Positions 23,283-37,820 of a DNA stretch of 64,000 bases are shown here, one piece after another. The notes under the pieces are model-generated. The model was not told where the DNA came from, ran no database searches, and saw only the letters and a list, made by a program, of their open reading frames with translations. Numbering within the stretch: position 1 is the stretch's first letter; each line of letters begins with the position of its first letter. The position numbers were made by a program, and so were the translations under genes. Origin of the DNA: Ustulina deusta (Eukaryota; Ascomycota; Sordariomycetes; Xylariales; Xylariaceae). The stretch lies in the NCBI GenBank assembly GCA_023159155.1, contig JAJNNX010000004.1:372001-436000 (forward strand), in the 5' to 3' direction.

Positions 23283-23583
23283 TATTAGAATAACTAGTAT
23301 TAGTTATAACTTTATTGTGCAACTTGTATAGAGTACGAGTTCATGCTTAGCTGTTGTATAAATGTTAGCTGGACTTTGGCCGGACAAAAGGGACCTTATT
23401 TCCCTTTTGTTATGTTAGCTCGTATAATAACGTAAGCTCTTACATAAATATAAAAAACTTATGCTTTGTATAAATATTCTTTTTTTTTTTTTTTTTTATA
23501 AATAATATAGTATAATACATTATATTCTGTCCATGCGTATTATTTGTTTTATGTATGATATATTGTATACAGCCCATTTAATA
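23283..23583 (+). repeat. Copia-A 3' LTR
   Basis: 301 bp, the same length as the 5' LTR; differs from it largely by C/T and G/A transitions. Immediately followed by the TSD GTTTA. Confidence 0.9.
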
Positions 23584-23588
23584 GTTTA

Positions 23589-24652
23589 ATTAATTTTTTG
23601 AATTTTGTTTTTGAATCTTATTAATAGTTTTATTAATATTTATTATTAAAAAGTTTTATATATTATTTTTTATTATTATTGTTAGTAATAATAAATTAAT
23701 TAATCAATATTATAAAAAATTATACATAAAATTAAAAAAAAATATTTTAATTATTTTAATATTTATTAATATAAAAATAAAATTATTAATTTAGTTTTTA
23801 ATTAATTAATTTTATTATTTTTTAGATCTAGATATAATAAATATTATTAAAATAATACTTAATACTTATAAAACTATTAATTATTACTATAAACTTAAAA
23901 GTAAATAATTCTATATTATTTAATATTTATATATTTAATATATTAAAAAATTTATATAAACTTTTATAATATTAATTTTTTTATTAAATAAAATTATAAT
24001 TAAATAATTAAATTTATTTATTAATATTTATATATAGTTATAATCTTATTAATTAAATAATATAAATAATAAATAAAAAAAACTAAAAATTTTATTTTAT
24101 AATCTTTTATTTTTTTTATAATTATAATTTAAATAAAACTAATAATATTTTTATTTTAATATATTATAATTAAAAATATATAAGCTTTTTAAATTAAAAT
24201 AATATAAAAGAAAATATTTTTATTTAATTAAATTTATTAAGTTAGTTTTTTAGAAAATATTAAATAAAAAATCTATAATTATTATAAAATTTAATATTTT
24301 ATTAAAAAGAACTAATCCTATAGTTTTTTTTTTAGTTTTTTTAGTTTTTATTATAAAAACCTTTACTATTTTTTTTAATAAAACATTAGTTATTATATTT
24401 TTTTGTTTTAATTAGGATTAAAAAATAATATTAAAATTTAAAAAAAAATCAGTTTAATAAATTTATTATATTAATAAAATTTATTTATTTAAAAAATATA
24501 ATAAAGTTTAATAATTAATTATCATAAAAAATTTAATTCTAAAAAGTTTTAAATAATAATATTCTAAATTTTATATTATTATTAAAAGTTTATAATTTTA
24601 AATTTAGTAAGCTTGCTTAATTAATATTATTATTTTAAAAAAATATTTTATA
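23589..24652 (-). mobile_element. Gypsy fragment (gypsy-0), interrupted by Copia-B1
   Basis: Aligns by eye with about 32.63-33.90 kb of the complete gypsy copy, for example the segment from TAGTTTTATTAATATTTATT to TTTTAAAAAAATATTTTATA. It is heavily AT-converted. Its right side is cut by the insertion at 24653, so the remainder should lie beyond the right edge of the window. Confidence 0.65.
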
Positions 24653-25295
24653 TATTGTAATAATAATATTAACTACGCACGAAGCTACCGCCAACTATAT
24701 ATAAAACTATTTATATAATACTAGCAATTAGCTATTAGTCTAATTATATAAGCAGTATATATATACAGAATTCTCTTACTATATAAGAATCCTCCGTACA
24801 AAAGTCTTACCTTTATATAAATAATTATTTATTTTACCTCTTCATTACATATAATATTATACCCCCTAGCTACCTAACACTAATTAGTATTTTCGGCTAA
24901 AAAACATAAATTAGCAAAAATAAAACCAAAATCCTAACCTAGTCGTATAAACTATATATTTTATATTATACTCTAGTTTTTCTTGCAATAAACTAACAAA
25001 AAAAAATTAATTACTTATTTATACTTTAGCTCAGCTTTTATATAAAAATATAATTAATAATATATAGTTATACTATTTTTTAATTATTATTATATAAACT
25101 ATATAAAAGTTTATATTATAATTAAACTTTTTTTATTTTATTTTTTATATTTATAAATATATCAAACAATAACTAAGTATATAAAAGCTATCAAAAGCAA
25201 ATATATAAAAATACTAAAACTTCTAAAAAATAACTCCTAATATTTTTAACTAATTTTCTATATAAATTTATAGCTAAAAAAATTACTAAATATAC
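24653..25295 (+). mobile_element. Copia-B1: 5' end of a Ty1/copia element, interrupted
   Basis: Begins with a Copia-B LTR (24653-24879, carrying a deletion of about 27 bp relative to the 254-bp copies at 47806 and 56690), then internal sequence matching 48060-48480 of Copia-B2. It stops where a gypsy LTR begins at 25296, so the rest of this element is expected to the right, outside the window. Confidence 0.75.
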
Positions 25296-25516
25296 TGTCA
25301 TAATTAGTTAAATAAAGCTTTTATAGCTAGTTTATTAATACTATAGATAAAGACTCTAAGCTAAAAAAAAAAAAAAAAAGTTAGAGTTTATAAAATAGAT
25401 AAATATAGATTCGATATATATAATTATAAAATTATAAATTAGTCCATATATAGATTTCTTATTTTATTGCTATATAGGTCTAGAGTTTTTATAAGTTTTA
25501 CTAAAACTATACTAAC

Positions 25517-28500
25517 TGTCACAATCAGTCAAATAAAACTTCTATAGCTAGTTTATTAATATTATAGACAAAGACTCTAAAAAAAAAAAAAAAAAAAAGT
25601 TAGAGTTTATAAAATGGGTAGATATAAACTTTATATATATAGCTACAAAGTTATAAATTAATTTATATATAAACTTCCTATTTTATTGCTATATAGGTCT
25701 AAAATCCTTACAAATCTTACTAAAAGTATACTAACTGTTATATTACTTCCTTTTAAAACTAAAAGTTTAAATATAGTTTTAATTTAAAATTATTAATAAT
25801 ATTAAGTTTATATAGTTTTTTTATATTATATTGCTTTATTATTATTTTTATAATTACTTATAAATTTATTAGCTATTATTATATATATTTATTTTTATAA
25901 TTTTATAAAAAATCTAAAAGTTTTGTTATAAGTTTTATAAAATTAGTTAAACTTAATTAATATATTTTTAAAATTTTAAACTATATATTAAATATTATTA
26001 AAATTATAGCTTTTTTAAACAACCTAATATTATAGTTTTTTATTTTTTTTTATATACTTTTAATTATTTAATTTGTTTAATTTTAAATTTTGCTTTGCTA
26101 TTAATATTTTTAGCTAAAAATAATAATTAGATTTATTAAAATAAAAAATTATTGTTTATTTTTTATAATTAGTTAATATAAAACAAATTTTTTATTTTAT
26201 AAAAATTAAGCAAATTAAAAATATAGCTAAATTTTTATTTTTTTAAAATTTTAAAAAGTTTAACTAATTAAAAATCCAATCTAATAATTAATACTTATAT
26301 TACAAAGCCTTTCTTTTTTAAAAAGATTTTATTTTTTATTTTAAAATCTATTAAACATTTTTTTTTTTAGTTTATAGTTTATATTATTTTTATACAAAAG
26401 TTATTATATTATATACTATTTTTTAAATATTTTAGGTTTAGCAAACCAGTTCAAACATTTATTATTTAGTATTAAAATTTATAATAGTTTTATTAATATT
26501 TATTATTAGAAAGTTTTATATATTAATTCTTATTATTACTTTTAGTAATAATATATTAATTAATAAATATTATAAAGAATTATATATAAAATTTAAAATA
26601 AAAAAATAAATATTCTAATTGTTTTAATATTTATTAATATAAAAATAAAGTTATTAGTCTAGTTTTTAATTAATTAATTTTATTACTTTTTAGGTTTAAA
26701 AGTAATAAATATTACTAAAGCAATATTTAGTACTTATAAAATTATTAATTATTACTATAAACTTAAAAATAAACAATTTTATATTATTTAATATTTATAT
26801 GTTTACTAAATAAAATTATAATTAAATAACTAAACTTATCTATAAACACTTATATATAGTTATAACCCTATTAGTTAAATAATATATTTTTATTATTTAT
26901 TATTATATATTATTATATTATAGCTAATATAAATAATAAATAAAAAAAACTAAAAGTTTTATTTTATAATATTTTGTTTTATTTTATAATTATAATAATT
27001 ATATATATATTATTTATAATTATATTTTAAATAAAACTAATAATATTTGTGTTTTAATGTTTTAATTATTTTATATTAATTTTAATATATAATAATTAAA
27101 AATATATAAGCTTTTTAAATTAAAGCTATATAAAAAAAAATAATCCTATTTAAAATAACTTTAAATATATATAGCTTTTTGTTTTTATTTTTTAGATCTT
27201 ATAGCTAGTTTTTTTATTTAATTAAATCTATTAAATTAATTTAAAAAAAATGTTAAATAAAAAGTTTATAATTAATATAAAACCTAATATTTTATTAAGC
27301 AGAACTAATACTATTATTATTTTTTTAGCTTTTTTAGCTTTAACTATAAAAAACTTAGCTATTTTTTTTAATAAAACATTAACTATTATATTTTTTTATT
27401 TTAGTTAATATTAAAAAATAATATTAAAGTTTAATAAAAAATCGGCCTAGTATATTTATTTTATTAATAAAATCTATTTATTTAAAAAATATAATAAAGC
27501 TTAATAATTAATTATTATAAAAAATTTAATTTTAAAAAGCTTTAAATAGTAATGTTTTAAAGTTTATAATACTATAAAAAGTTTATAGTTTTAAATTAAA
27601 TAAATTTGTTTAATTAGTATTATTATTTTAAAAAAATATTTTATAAGTTTTTAGGTTATATTTTTTTATTATTACTAAATAATTTTTTTTATTATATTAT
27701 ATAAAATATTTATTTTTATTTATATTAGTTAGCTAGGCTTAAAAAAAACTAAAACAAGTGCTTTATATACTAGTAGTTTTATATATTTAAAAGCTTATTT
27801 TTATTCTAGTCCTATTATAAATAAATTTTTTTTTTAATAATTAATTTAAAAAAGTAGTAATTTTACTAGTATAATAAATAAACATATAAATATAATTATA
27901 AAGCTTAAAAAATAACAAAATTAATTTAGTATTTTTAAAATTATTAAAATCTTAATTTAAAATTGCTTAGATTTTTATAAAATTATTTTTAATCTTTATT
28001 TTAATTTTTATAATTATTTTTAAATAATTAATAATAAATATATTAAACTAAAACTTTTTAATATTTTTTTAATATTTAGTTTAATATAACTAATAAATTA
28101 ATTTTTTATAATAAGTCTAGTACTATTTTTTAGTTTTAAAATAAATTAAAATATTATTTATATAAATATTTATAAATTTATTTAAAAGTTTTTAAATTTA
28201 TATATTAATAAAAACTTACTACTAAATAAGTCTTATTTTTAAACTAAATAATAAAACTTTTTATTAAAATATTTTTTTATAAGTTTTAAAAAAAAAAATA
28301 ATATAATTTTATAATGAATAATAATTAATAAAAAACTTTAATAATATTTAGTTTTATAAAATAAATAATATTATAATAATTAAATATAGTATTATTAATA
28401 TTTAAAACTAATATAATTTTATTTTTTAAATATATATTTTTTTATTAATAATTAATTATAAATTTATATTCAATTAACCTAAATTTAAATATAAATAAAA

Positions 28501-31417
28501 CAAAAATAATATTTAAATTTATACTTTATTTAATAAAATCTATAGCTAATAATTTATTTATAAACTTTTTTTTAAATAAAATAAACTATATAAATATTTA
28601 ATATTAATAAAACTTAAAAATATATTTTTTATTATTAAGTTTTAGTACTATATTAAATCTTAGTTATAATAATAGCAAAATTTCAGATTTTTTTTTTAAA
28701 AAAAATCTTTTTAAATATAATAGCTAAAAAAATAAAACGCTATATATTAATTTTATATATTTAAAGTTTTTTTTTTTTTTAAATAAAATTAGTTTATTAT
28801 TAAAAATCTTTTGTAATACTATTTAATTAATTTAAATCTATTTTTTTTATAAAATATAAATTACTTTTAAGTTTTTTTTAAGTAGCTTAATATAATTATT
28901 TTTAGTTATTATAAACTTAATTATAATAAGTTTTTTTAAAATCTTTTTAGCTAGTTATTTTTATTTATTTTAATAAAAATAATTCTAAAAATTTTATATA
29001 ATTCTTTTAATAATAGCTTATTTTTTTTTTTTAAAAATTATTATATAAACTTTTTTTATTTTAGGTTTAAAAGTTCTAAATCTTTTTTATATTTTTTAAT
29101 TTTAGTTATTTCTAAAATAATTATTTTATTTTTAAAAAATTGTTTTAATATTTAATAATATTTTTGTAATGTTTAATTATATTAATTAGTATTTTTTTAT
29201 ATTTTTAAGTTTATATTTTATTATTTATAACTACAAAATTTAATTATAATTATTAGCAAAAATTAAACTAATAAAAATAAATTATTTAACTAAATTAATT
29301 ATTATTAAAATATTTTATTTTATTAACTATTTAAGACTAATAATAATATTATAATTAAAATTAATAATTTAAAATATTTAATTTTTAAATTATTAATTAT
29401 TAATTTTTATAATATATATTAAATATTTATAAACTTTACTAACTATTTTATTTTAGTAATTATAAAACTTTTAAAATTTAGCTAAATAAACTATTTCTAT
29501 TTTTAATTATTATTTAATTTATTATATAAACTTATAACTAATTATTAAAAAAATATAAGCTTTAATATTATATAAAACTAAAGTTTTTATTTTAATATTA
29601 TTAATTTATAATTAAATAAATATTTTAAAAATAATTAATTTGTTTTAGCTATATATTTTAGCTAAAATAAATAAAAAAACTAATAAAAAAACTTTTATTA
29701 ATTTTATTTATTTTTTAAATTAAATAAACTATTAAAGCTATTTTTATTATAAACTTTTTTTACTAATTAAATATTTAAAATTTTAAACTTTTAATTAAAA
29801 TAATTAATTAATAAGTATTTTTTTTATTATAAATAAAATAAGTTTTATTATTTTAATAAGCTTTTTTTTTTTTTATAATTAGCGCTTATTCTAACTATTT
29901 TAAAATAAATATTTTAAAATTTCTAAAATTAGCTAAAAATTAATAAATAGGGTTATCAAAAATTTAATTATTTAAATTAGATTTTTGTTTAATTAAACTA
30001 GCAAATTTAATTTATTAATAGTTTTTATAAACTTGTTTAGTATTATATACTAATTTAATAATTTTATTAATAAATAATTTATAAAAAATATTAAAATTTA
30101 TAAAAACTTTATATAAATTTTTTTTTAAATTTATATAAAAATAGTTTTATAATTTATATTTTTATTAGTTTTATATATATAAACTTAAAATATTTTATAA
30201 ATAATAACTACTTTATTAAAATTATAACAAATTATTAATAAAACTTAAATTATTTTAATAATATTATTAAATAGTTTTTTAATTAAATAAAAATATATTT
30301 TTATTAATTTTTTAATATATTAAAATAAATTATTTTTAGTTTTAAACATAATAATATTTTTATTTAGCTTTTTTATTAATTTATAAATCTAATTATTAAA
30401 TAAAACTTTATTTTTTATAAATTTACTAAAATTATTTTTTTATATTTTAGCTTTTTTAGTATAAATAAAGTTTAAAACGCAAAAAAATAAACTAATAGAA
30501 CAAAAAACAAATAAAGTAATAAAACTAAAAAGTTTAAAATTAATATTTTTAAATATATTTTTAATTATTAAATTATAGTTATTTTTTAACAGTATTAAAA
30601 TAAGTATATTTAAAAATTAATGCTTTATTTTTTTTTTTTATTAAAAAAGTTCTATTAAACCTAATATAAAGTTATAAACTTATATAATTATAATATTTAT
30701 TATTATATTTCTAAAAATATTATTTATTTTAAGTTATTTTAGTTCTAATTTAAATTTTATTTTTTTAAGTTCTAACTTTTTGTTTTTTTTAAAATTTTTT
30801 TTAAATATTAGTTCGCTTAAAACGTTTATAAAAAAGTCTAATATTTAAATTTTTTTTTTTTATAAAAAAAAAAATTTTAAAATTATTTAATAATAAAAAG
30901 CTAATTATATTTGAAAATTAAAATTGTTTTAATTATTTAAAAACTAAAAATAAAATAAAAATATTTAAAATTAAGTTTTTTATAAATTATTAATTTTTAA
31001 ATAATATAAAAATTAAAAGTTTTATTAAAGTTATATTAAAGTTAAGTTTATATTATAAAATATATAATTTTTTATATTAAATATATAACTAAAAAAAAAG
31101 TTTATTTATATTTTACTAATTATAATAAAATAAAAAATATATATTTATTAAATATTTATTAATAAATAATTAATAAATTTAAAGTAGTATTGTAATTAAT
31201 TAAATAAAACTTTTATAGCTAGTTTATTAATACTATAAAAAAAAACTTTAACCTAAAAAAAAAAAAAAAAAAAGTTAGAGTTTATAAAATAAATAAATAT
31301 AAATTTTGTATATATAGCTATTGAGTTATAGGTTGGTCCGTGTATAGACTTCCTATTTTATTGCTATGTAGGTCTAGAGTCTTTGCGGGTCTTGCTAAAA
31401 CTGTACTAACCGTTATA
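25517..31417 (-). mobile_element. Gypsy-1: complete Ty3/gypsy element inserted in an LTR of its own family
   Basis: 5,901 bp between LTRs 25517-25742 (226 bp) and 31191-31417 (227 bp). Flanks are CTAAC (25512-25516) and TTAAC (31418-31422), a 5-bp TSD differing by one C-to-T. More thoroughly AT-converted than gypsy-2. The interior follows the same order of blocks as gypsy-2, so pol reads on the minus strand; no frame is open. Confidence 0.8.
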
Positions 31418-31686
31418 TTAACTATTATATTATTATTTTTTAAAACTAAAAGTTTAAATATAATTTTAATTTAAAATTATTAATAATATTAAATTTATAT
31501 AGTTTTTTTATATTATATTGCTTTATTATTATTTTTACAATTATTTATAAATTTATTAGCTATTACTATATATATTTATTTTTATAAGTTTTATAGAATT
31601 AGTTAAGCCTAATTAGTATATTTTTAAAATTTTAGGCTATATATTAAGTATTATTAAGATTATAGTTTTTTTAAATAACTTAGTAC

Positions 31687-34600
31687 TGCTACGCTTAGTC
31701 AAGTAAAGCTTCTATAGCTAGTTTATTAATACTATGGACAAAGATTTTAAGCTAAAAAAAAAAGGAAGAAAGAAGACAAAAAATTAGAGTTTATAGGGTA
31801 GGTAGATATGGATTTTGTGTGTGTAGCTGCAAAAGTATGGGCTAGTCCGTGCGTAAACCTTTTATTTTATTGCCTTGTAGGTCTGGAGTTCTTGTAGGTT
31901 TCGCCAAAACTATACTAACTGTTATACTACTTCTTTTTAAAACTAAAAATTTAAATATAATTTTAACTTAAGGTTATTAATAACGGTAGGTTTATATAGC
32001 TTTTTTATGGCGTATTGCTTTATTATTATTTTTGTAATTGCTTGTAAATTTATTGGCTGTTGTTATATATATTTAGTTTTGTAGTTTTATAGGGGGTCTA
32101 AGGGCTTTTTTGTAAGTTTTATAGAATTAGTCAAGCTTGACTAGCGTGTTTTTAAAATTTTAGGCTGCATACTAAGTATTGTTAGGATTGTAGCTTTTTT
32201 AAGCAACCTAGTATTGCAGTTTTTTATTTTTTTTGTATATTCTTAATTGTTTGACTTGTTTGATTTTAAATTTTATTTTACTATTAATATTTTTGGCTAG
32301 GGGCAGTAACTAAATTTGCTAAAGTAAAAAGTTATTGCTTACTTTTTATAATTGGTTAGCGTAAAATAGGTTTTTTATTGTATAAAAATTAGGCAAATCA
32401 AAAACATAGCTAAATTTTTGTTTTTTTAAAATTTCGAAAAGGCCGACTAATTACAAGTTTAATCTAATAGTTAGTACTTATGTTATAAAACCTTTTTTTT
32501 TTAAAAAGATTTTATTTTTTATTTTAAAGTCTATTAAATGTTTTTTTTTTATTAGTTTATAGCTTATATTGTTTTTGTATAAAGGTTGCAGCTTTGTGTG
32601 CTATTCTTTAAATGTTTTAGGTTTAATAAATTAATTTAAATATTTATTGCTTAGTATTAGAATTTATAACTATTTTATTAAAGTTTATTATTAAAAGGTT
32701 TTATATATTTATTTTTATTGCTACTTTTAGTAGTAATATATTAATTAATAAATACTATAAAGAATTATACGTAAAGTTTAGAGCAAGGAGGTAAATATTT
32801 TAGTTGTTTTAGTATTTGTTAATATAGAAATAGAGTTGTTAATTTAGTTCTTGATTAGTTAATTCTATTGCTTTTTAGGTCTAAGAATAATAAGCGCTAC
32901 TAAAGCAGTGCTTAATACTTATAAGACTATTAATTATTACTATAAACTTAAAAATAAATAGTTCTATATTATTTAATATTTATATGTCTAGTATACTTAA
33001 AAATCTATATAAACTTTTATAATATTGTATAGCTAATGATTTTGTAGTATTAGTCTTTTTGCCGGGTAAAGTTGCGATTAAGCGGCTAAACTTGTTTATA
33101 AATATTTATATATAGTTATAACCCTATTAGTTAAATAGTATATCTTTACTGTTTATTACTACGTGTTATTATATTGCAAATAGTATAAATAACAAGTAAA
33201 AAAAGCTAAAAATTTTGTTTTATAATATTTTATTTCTTTTATAGTTATAGCAATTATATATATATTATTTATAATTGCGTTTTAAATAAAGCTAGTAGTA
33301 TTTTTGTTTTAATATTTTAATTGTTTTGTGCTAGTTTTGGTATATAGTAATTAAAAATATATAAGCTTTTTAAATTAAAGCTATATAAAAAAAAATAGTT
33401 TTATTTAAAATAACCTTAGATATATATAGCTTTTTGTTTTTATTTTTTAGTTTTTATAGTTAGTTTTTTTATTTAATTAGGTTTACTAAGTTAGCTTTTT
33501 AGAAAATATTAGGCAGAATATCTATAGTTAATACAAAATTTAGTATTTTGTTAAAAAGAACTAATACTATTATTCTTTTTTTAGTTTTTTTAGCTTTTAT
33601 TATAAGAAATTTTGTTATTTTCTTTAATAAAACATTAGCTACTACGTTTTTTTATTTTAGTTAGTACTAAAAAGTAATATTAAAGTTTAATAAAAAGTTA
33701 GCCTAGCAGACTTATTATATTAATAAAATCTATTTATTTAAAAAGTATAATAGAGCTTAATAATTAGTTATTATAAAAAATTTAGTTTTTAAAAGTTCTA
33801 AGTAGTAATATTTTAAAGTTTGTATTATTGCTAAAAGTTCCTAGTTTTAAATTAGGTAGGCTTGCTTAGTTAGTATTATTGTTTTAAAAAAATATTTTAT
33901 AAGTTTTTAAGTTATATTTTTTTATTATTGCTAGATAACTTTTCTTGTTGCGTTATATAAAACATTTGTTTTTACTTGTATTGGTTGGCCGGGCCTAAAA
34001 AAGGCTAGAACTAGGGCTTTATATACTAATAGTTTTATATGTTCGAAAGCTTATTTTTGTTCTAGTCCTATTATAAATAGCTTGTTTTTTTTTAGTAGTT
34101 AATTTAAAAAAATAGCTATTTTACTAGCATAGTAAATAAATATACAAATATAGTTATAAAGCCTAAAAAATAACTAAATTAATTTAGTACTTTTAAAATT
34201 ATTAAAGTTCTAATTTAGGATTGCTTGGATTTTAGTAAAGTTAATTTTGATTTTTATTTTAGCTTTTATAATTATTTTTAAATAATTAATAATAGGCGTA
34301 TTAAAACAAGACTTTTTAATATTTTTTTAGTACTTAGCTTAATATAAGCAATAGATTATTTTTTTATAATAGGTCTAGTGCTATTTTTTAGTTTTAAAAT
34401 AGATCAGAATATTATTTATATAAATATTTATAAATTTATTTAGAAGTTTTTAGATTTATATATTAATAAAAGCCTGCTATTATATAAGTTCTACTTTTAG
34501 ACTAAATAATAAGACTTTTTATTAAAATACTTTTTTATAAGTTTAAAAAAAAATAAAATGGCATAATTCTAAAGTTAGTAATAATTAATAAAAAGTTTTA

Positions 34601-37600
34601 ATAATATTTAGCTTTATAAAACGGGTTATATTGCAATAATTAAATATAGTACTACTAATATTTAAAGCTAGCACAATTTTATTTTTTAAATATATATTTT
34701 TTTATTAGTAATTAATTATAAATTTACGTTTAGTTAACCTAAGTTTAAGTATAAATAAAACAAATATAGCGTTTAGGTTTATACTTTATTTAATAAAGTC
34801 TATAGCTAGTAGCTTGTTTATAAACTTTTTTTTAAAAAAAATAAACTGCATAAGTATTTAGTATTAGTAAGGTTCTAAAGCGTGTTTTTTGCTATTAAGT
34901 TCTAGTACTATATTGAACCTTAGTTATAATAGTGGCAAAGTTTTAGATTTTTTTTTTAAAAAAAACTTTTTTAGGTATAATAGTTAAGGAAGTAAAAGAT
35001 TTTGTACTAACTTTATATCTTTAAAGTTTTTTTTTTTTAGGAATAAGATAAGTTTATTATTGAAAGTTTTTTATAGTACTACTTAGTTAATTTAAGTTTA
35101 TTTTTTTTATAAAATATTGATTACTTTTGAGTTTTTTTTAAATAGTTTAATATTATTATTTTTAGTTGTTATAAACTTAATTGCAATAAGCTTTTATAAA
35201 GTTTTTTTAGTTAACTGTTTTTATTTGTTTTAATAAAAATAGTTCTAAAAGTTTTATAGAATTTTTTTAATAATAGCTTAGTTTTTTTTTTTTTTAGGGG
35301 TTATTATACGGACCTTTTTTGTTTTAGGTTTAAAAGTCCTAGGTTTTTTTTATATTTTTTTAGTTTTGGTTATACTTAAAATAATTATTTTAGTTTTAAA
35401 AGGTTGTTTTAATATCTAATAATATTTTTTTAATACTTGATTATATTAGTTGGCATTTCTTTATATTTTTAGGTTTATAATTTATTGTTTGTAGTTAAGT
35501 AGTTTAATTATAATTGTAAAGAAAAACTAAACTAATAAAAATAAATTATCCGGCTAGATTAGCTATTATTTTTGAGTTTTTATTAGAATATCTTGCTTTA
35601 TTAACTATTTAATACTAATAATAACATTATAACTAAGGTTAATAACCTAGAACGTTTGGTTTTTAAACTATTGATTATTAATTTTTATTATATATATTAA
35701 GTATTTACGGACTTTGCTAACTATTTTGCTACAGTAGTTGCAAAATTTTTAAAGTTTTGTTAAATAGACTACATTTGTTTTTAGCTATTACTTAACTTGT
35801 TATGCAAATTTGCAGCTAATTATTAAAAAGGTATAAGCTCTAGTATTATATAAGGCTAAAGTTTCTATTTTAATACTATTAATTTATAATTTAGCAAATA
35901 TTTTAAAAGTAATTAATTTATTTTAGCTATATATTTTAGCTAAAGTAAGTAGGAGGACTAATAAAAAAACTTTTATTAGTTCTATTTATTTTTTAAGTTA
36001 GATAAACTACTTGAGCTGTTTTTATTAGGTGTTTTTTTTATTAGCTAAACACTTAAGATTTTGGGTTTTTGGTTAAGGCAGTTAATTAATATATGCTTTT
36101 TTTTACTACAAATAAAACAAGTTTTATTATTTTAATAGGCTTTTTTTTTTTCTATAATTAAAGCTTATTTTAACTGTTTTAAAATAAATATTTTAGAACT
36201 TTTAAAGTTTACTAAAAGTTAGTAGTTAAGTTTGCTAAAAGTTTAATTATTTAAGTTTAATTTTTTTTTAGTTAAGCTTATAAGCTTAGTTTATTAGTAA
36301 TTCTTATAAGTTTGCTTAGCGTTATATACTAATTTAATAACTTTATTAGTAAATAATTTATAAAAAATGTTTAAATTTATAGAAATTTTATATAGGTTTT
36401 TTTTTAGGTTTATATAAAAATAGTTCTATAGTTTATGTTTTTATTGCAATTTTGCAAATTAATACTTCTAGGCTAAGCTATTAAATATAGAGATAAATTT
36501 ATTAATATTTTTTTTTGTTTTATATATATAGGCTTTAAATGTTTTATAAGTAATAGTTATTTAATTAAAATTATAATAAATTATTAATAAAGCTTGGATT
36601 ATTTTTATAATATTACTAAATAGTTTTTTAGTTAAATAAAAGCGCGTTTTTATAGATTTTTTGGTATGCTTTTTTAATTAGCTTATAATATACTAAAGTT
36701 GGCTATTTTTAGTTCGGAAAGTAGTAATATTTTTGTTTAACTTTTTTGCTAGTTTATAGACCTAGTTATTAAATAGGTTTTTATTTTTTGTAAATTTGTT
36801 AGGATTGGTTTTTTATACTTTAGCTTTTTTGGCGTAAAAGGGGTTTAGGGCAGTTATAAATAAACTAATAAGTTAAAAAGCAAGTAGGGCAGTAAGGCTG
36901 GAAGGTTTGAAGTTAATATTTCTAAATATACTTTTTATGGTTGAGTTGCGATAGTTTTTTAAGAGCGCTAGAATAAGCGTAGTAAGAGATTAGTGCTTTA
37001 TTTTTTTTAGTTATTAGAAAAGTTCTGCTAGAACTAATGCAGAATTGCAAGCTTGTATAGCTCCGATATTTTCTGTTGTATTTCTAGGTGTATTATTTAT
37101 ATTAGGTTATTCTAGCTTTAGTTTAGATTCTGCTTTTTTAGGTCCTAATTTTTTGTTTTTTTTAGGTTTTAATTTTTTGTTTTTTTTTTTAAGTATTAGT
37201 TTACTTAGGGTGTTTATAAAAAAGTCTAATATAAAATATTCTTTTTTTTCTATAGAAGTAAAGATTTTAGGATTGTTTAAAAGTAATAAGTTAGTTATAT
37301 TTTGTAACTAAAGTTGTTTTAATTGTTTAGGTGCCCAAAGTAGAATTAAGATATTTAAAGTTAGGTTTTTTATAAGTTGTTTATTTTTAAATAGTATAAG
37401 AGTTAAAAGTTTTGTTATAGTTATATTAAAGTTAAGTTTATATTATAAAATATATAATCTTTAGTATTAAGTATATAACTAGAAAAAAGAAATTTATTTA
37501 TGTTTTGCTAACTATAGCAAAATAAAAAATATATATTTTATTGAACGCTTATTAGCAAATAATTAGTAAGCTTAAAGTAATGTTACGCTTAGTTAAATAA

Positions 37601-37820
37601 AGCTTTTATAGCTAGTTTATTAATACTATAAACAAAGATTCTAAACTAAAAAAAAAAAAAAGAAAAAAAAAAAGAAATTAGAGTTTATAGGGTGGGTAGA
37701 TATAGATTCTATATGTGTAGCTATAGAGGTATGGGCTAGTCCGTACGTAGACCTTCTATCTTATCGCCCTGTGGGTCTGGAGTCCTTGCAAGTCTTGCCA
37801 AGACTGTACTGACTGTTATA
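31687..37820 (-). mobile_element. Gypsy-2: complete Ty3/gypsy element, best preserved copy
   Basis: 6,134 bp with LTRs 31687-31927 and 37581-37820 and a perfect TSD AGTAC (31682-31686, 37821-37825). Read on the coding (minus) strand the LTR begins TATAACAGTCAG and ends GTAGCA or GTAACA, i.e. TG...CA after RIP. On the minus strand near 34.4 kb the RT active site reads IYINNILIYFKTK, a Y.DD box with both Asp codons mutated to Asn. Near 33.9-33.7 kb RNase H shows ELLAIIQTLKYYYLELLKTKF-like residues once stops are ignored. Gag side is at the right end (36-37.5 kb). It keeps more G on the + strand than its neighbours, consistent with a younger insertion. The 88-codon open frame at 37045-37311 (+) is antisense and I do not call it a gene. 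Confidence 0.85.

Larger units (their letters stand above)
16493..23583 (+). mobile_element. Copia-A: complete Ty1/copia LTR retrotransposon, RIP-degraded
   Basis: 7,091 bp bounded by two 301-bp LTRs and a perfect 5-bp target duplication GTTTA (16488-16492 and 23584-23588). LTR ends read TATTGGAATAAC...TTTAATA, what TGTT...AACA becomes after C-to-T change on both strands. A purine tract (about 23264-23278) precedes the 3' LTR. Domain order on + is that of copia: a C-rich gag-side region (about 17.6-18.0 kb), aspartic protease relic (YILDS at about 19.31 kb), integrase with degraded H-H-C-C finger and core (about 19.5-20.3 kb), then reverse transcriptase/RNase H (about 20.7-22.2 kb). Every frame is full of stops, so it cannot move by itself. 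Sequence between pol and the 3' LTR (22.3-23.2 kb) is unassigned. Confidence 0.9.

Noticed and set aside
25296..25742. Family of about 225-bp repeats first read as MITEs (ends CAGTCA...TGACTG)
   Set aside because: The copies flank long internal regions in direct orientation and carry 5-bp TSDs only at the outer ends of those pairs, so they are gypsy LTRs.
37045..37311. 88-codon open frame (+) in the AT-rich island
   Set aside because: It is antisense to the gag side of gypsy-2 and its Phe/Leu-rich content is what TA-rich DNA yields by chance.
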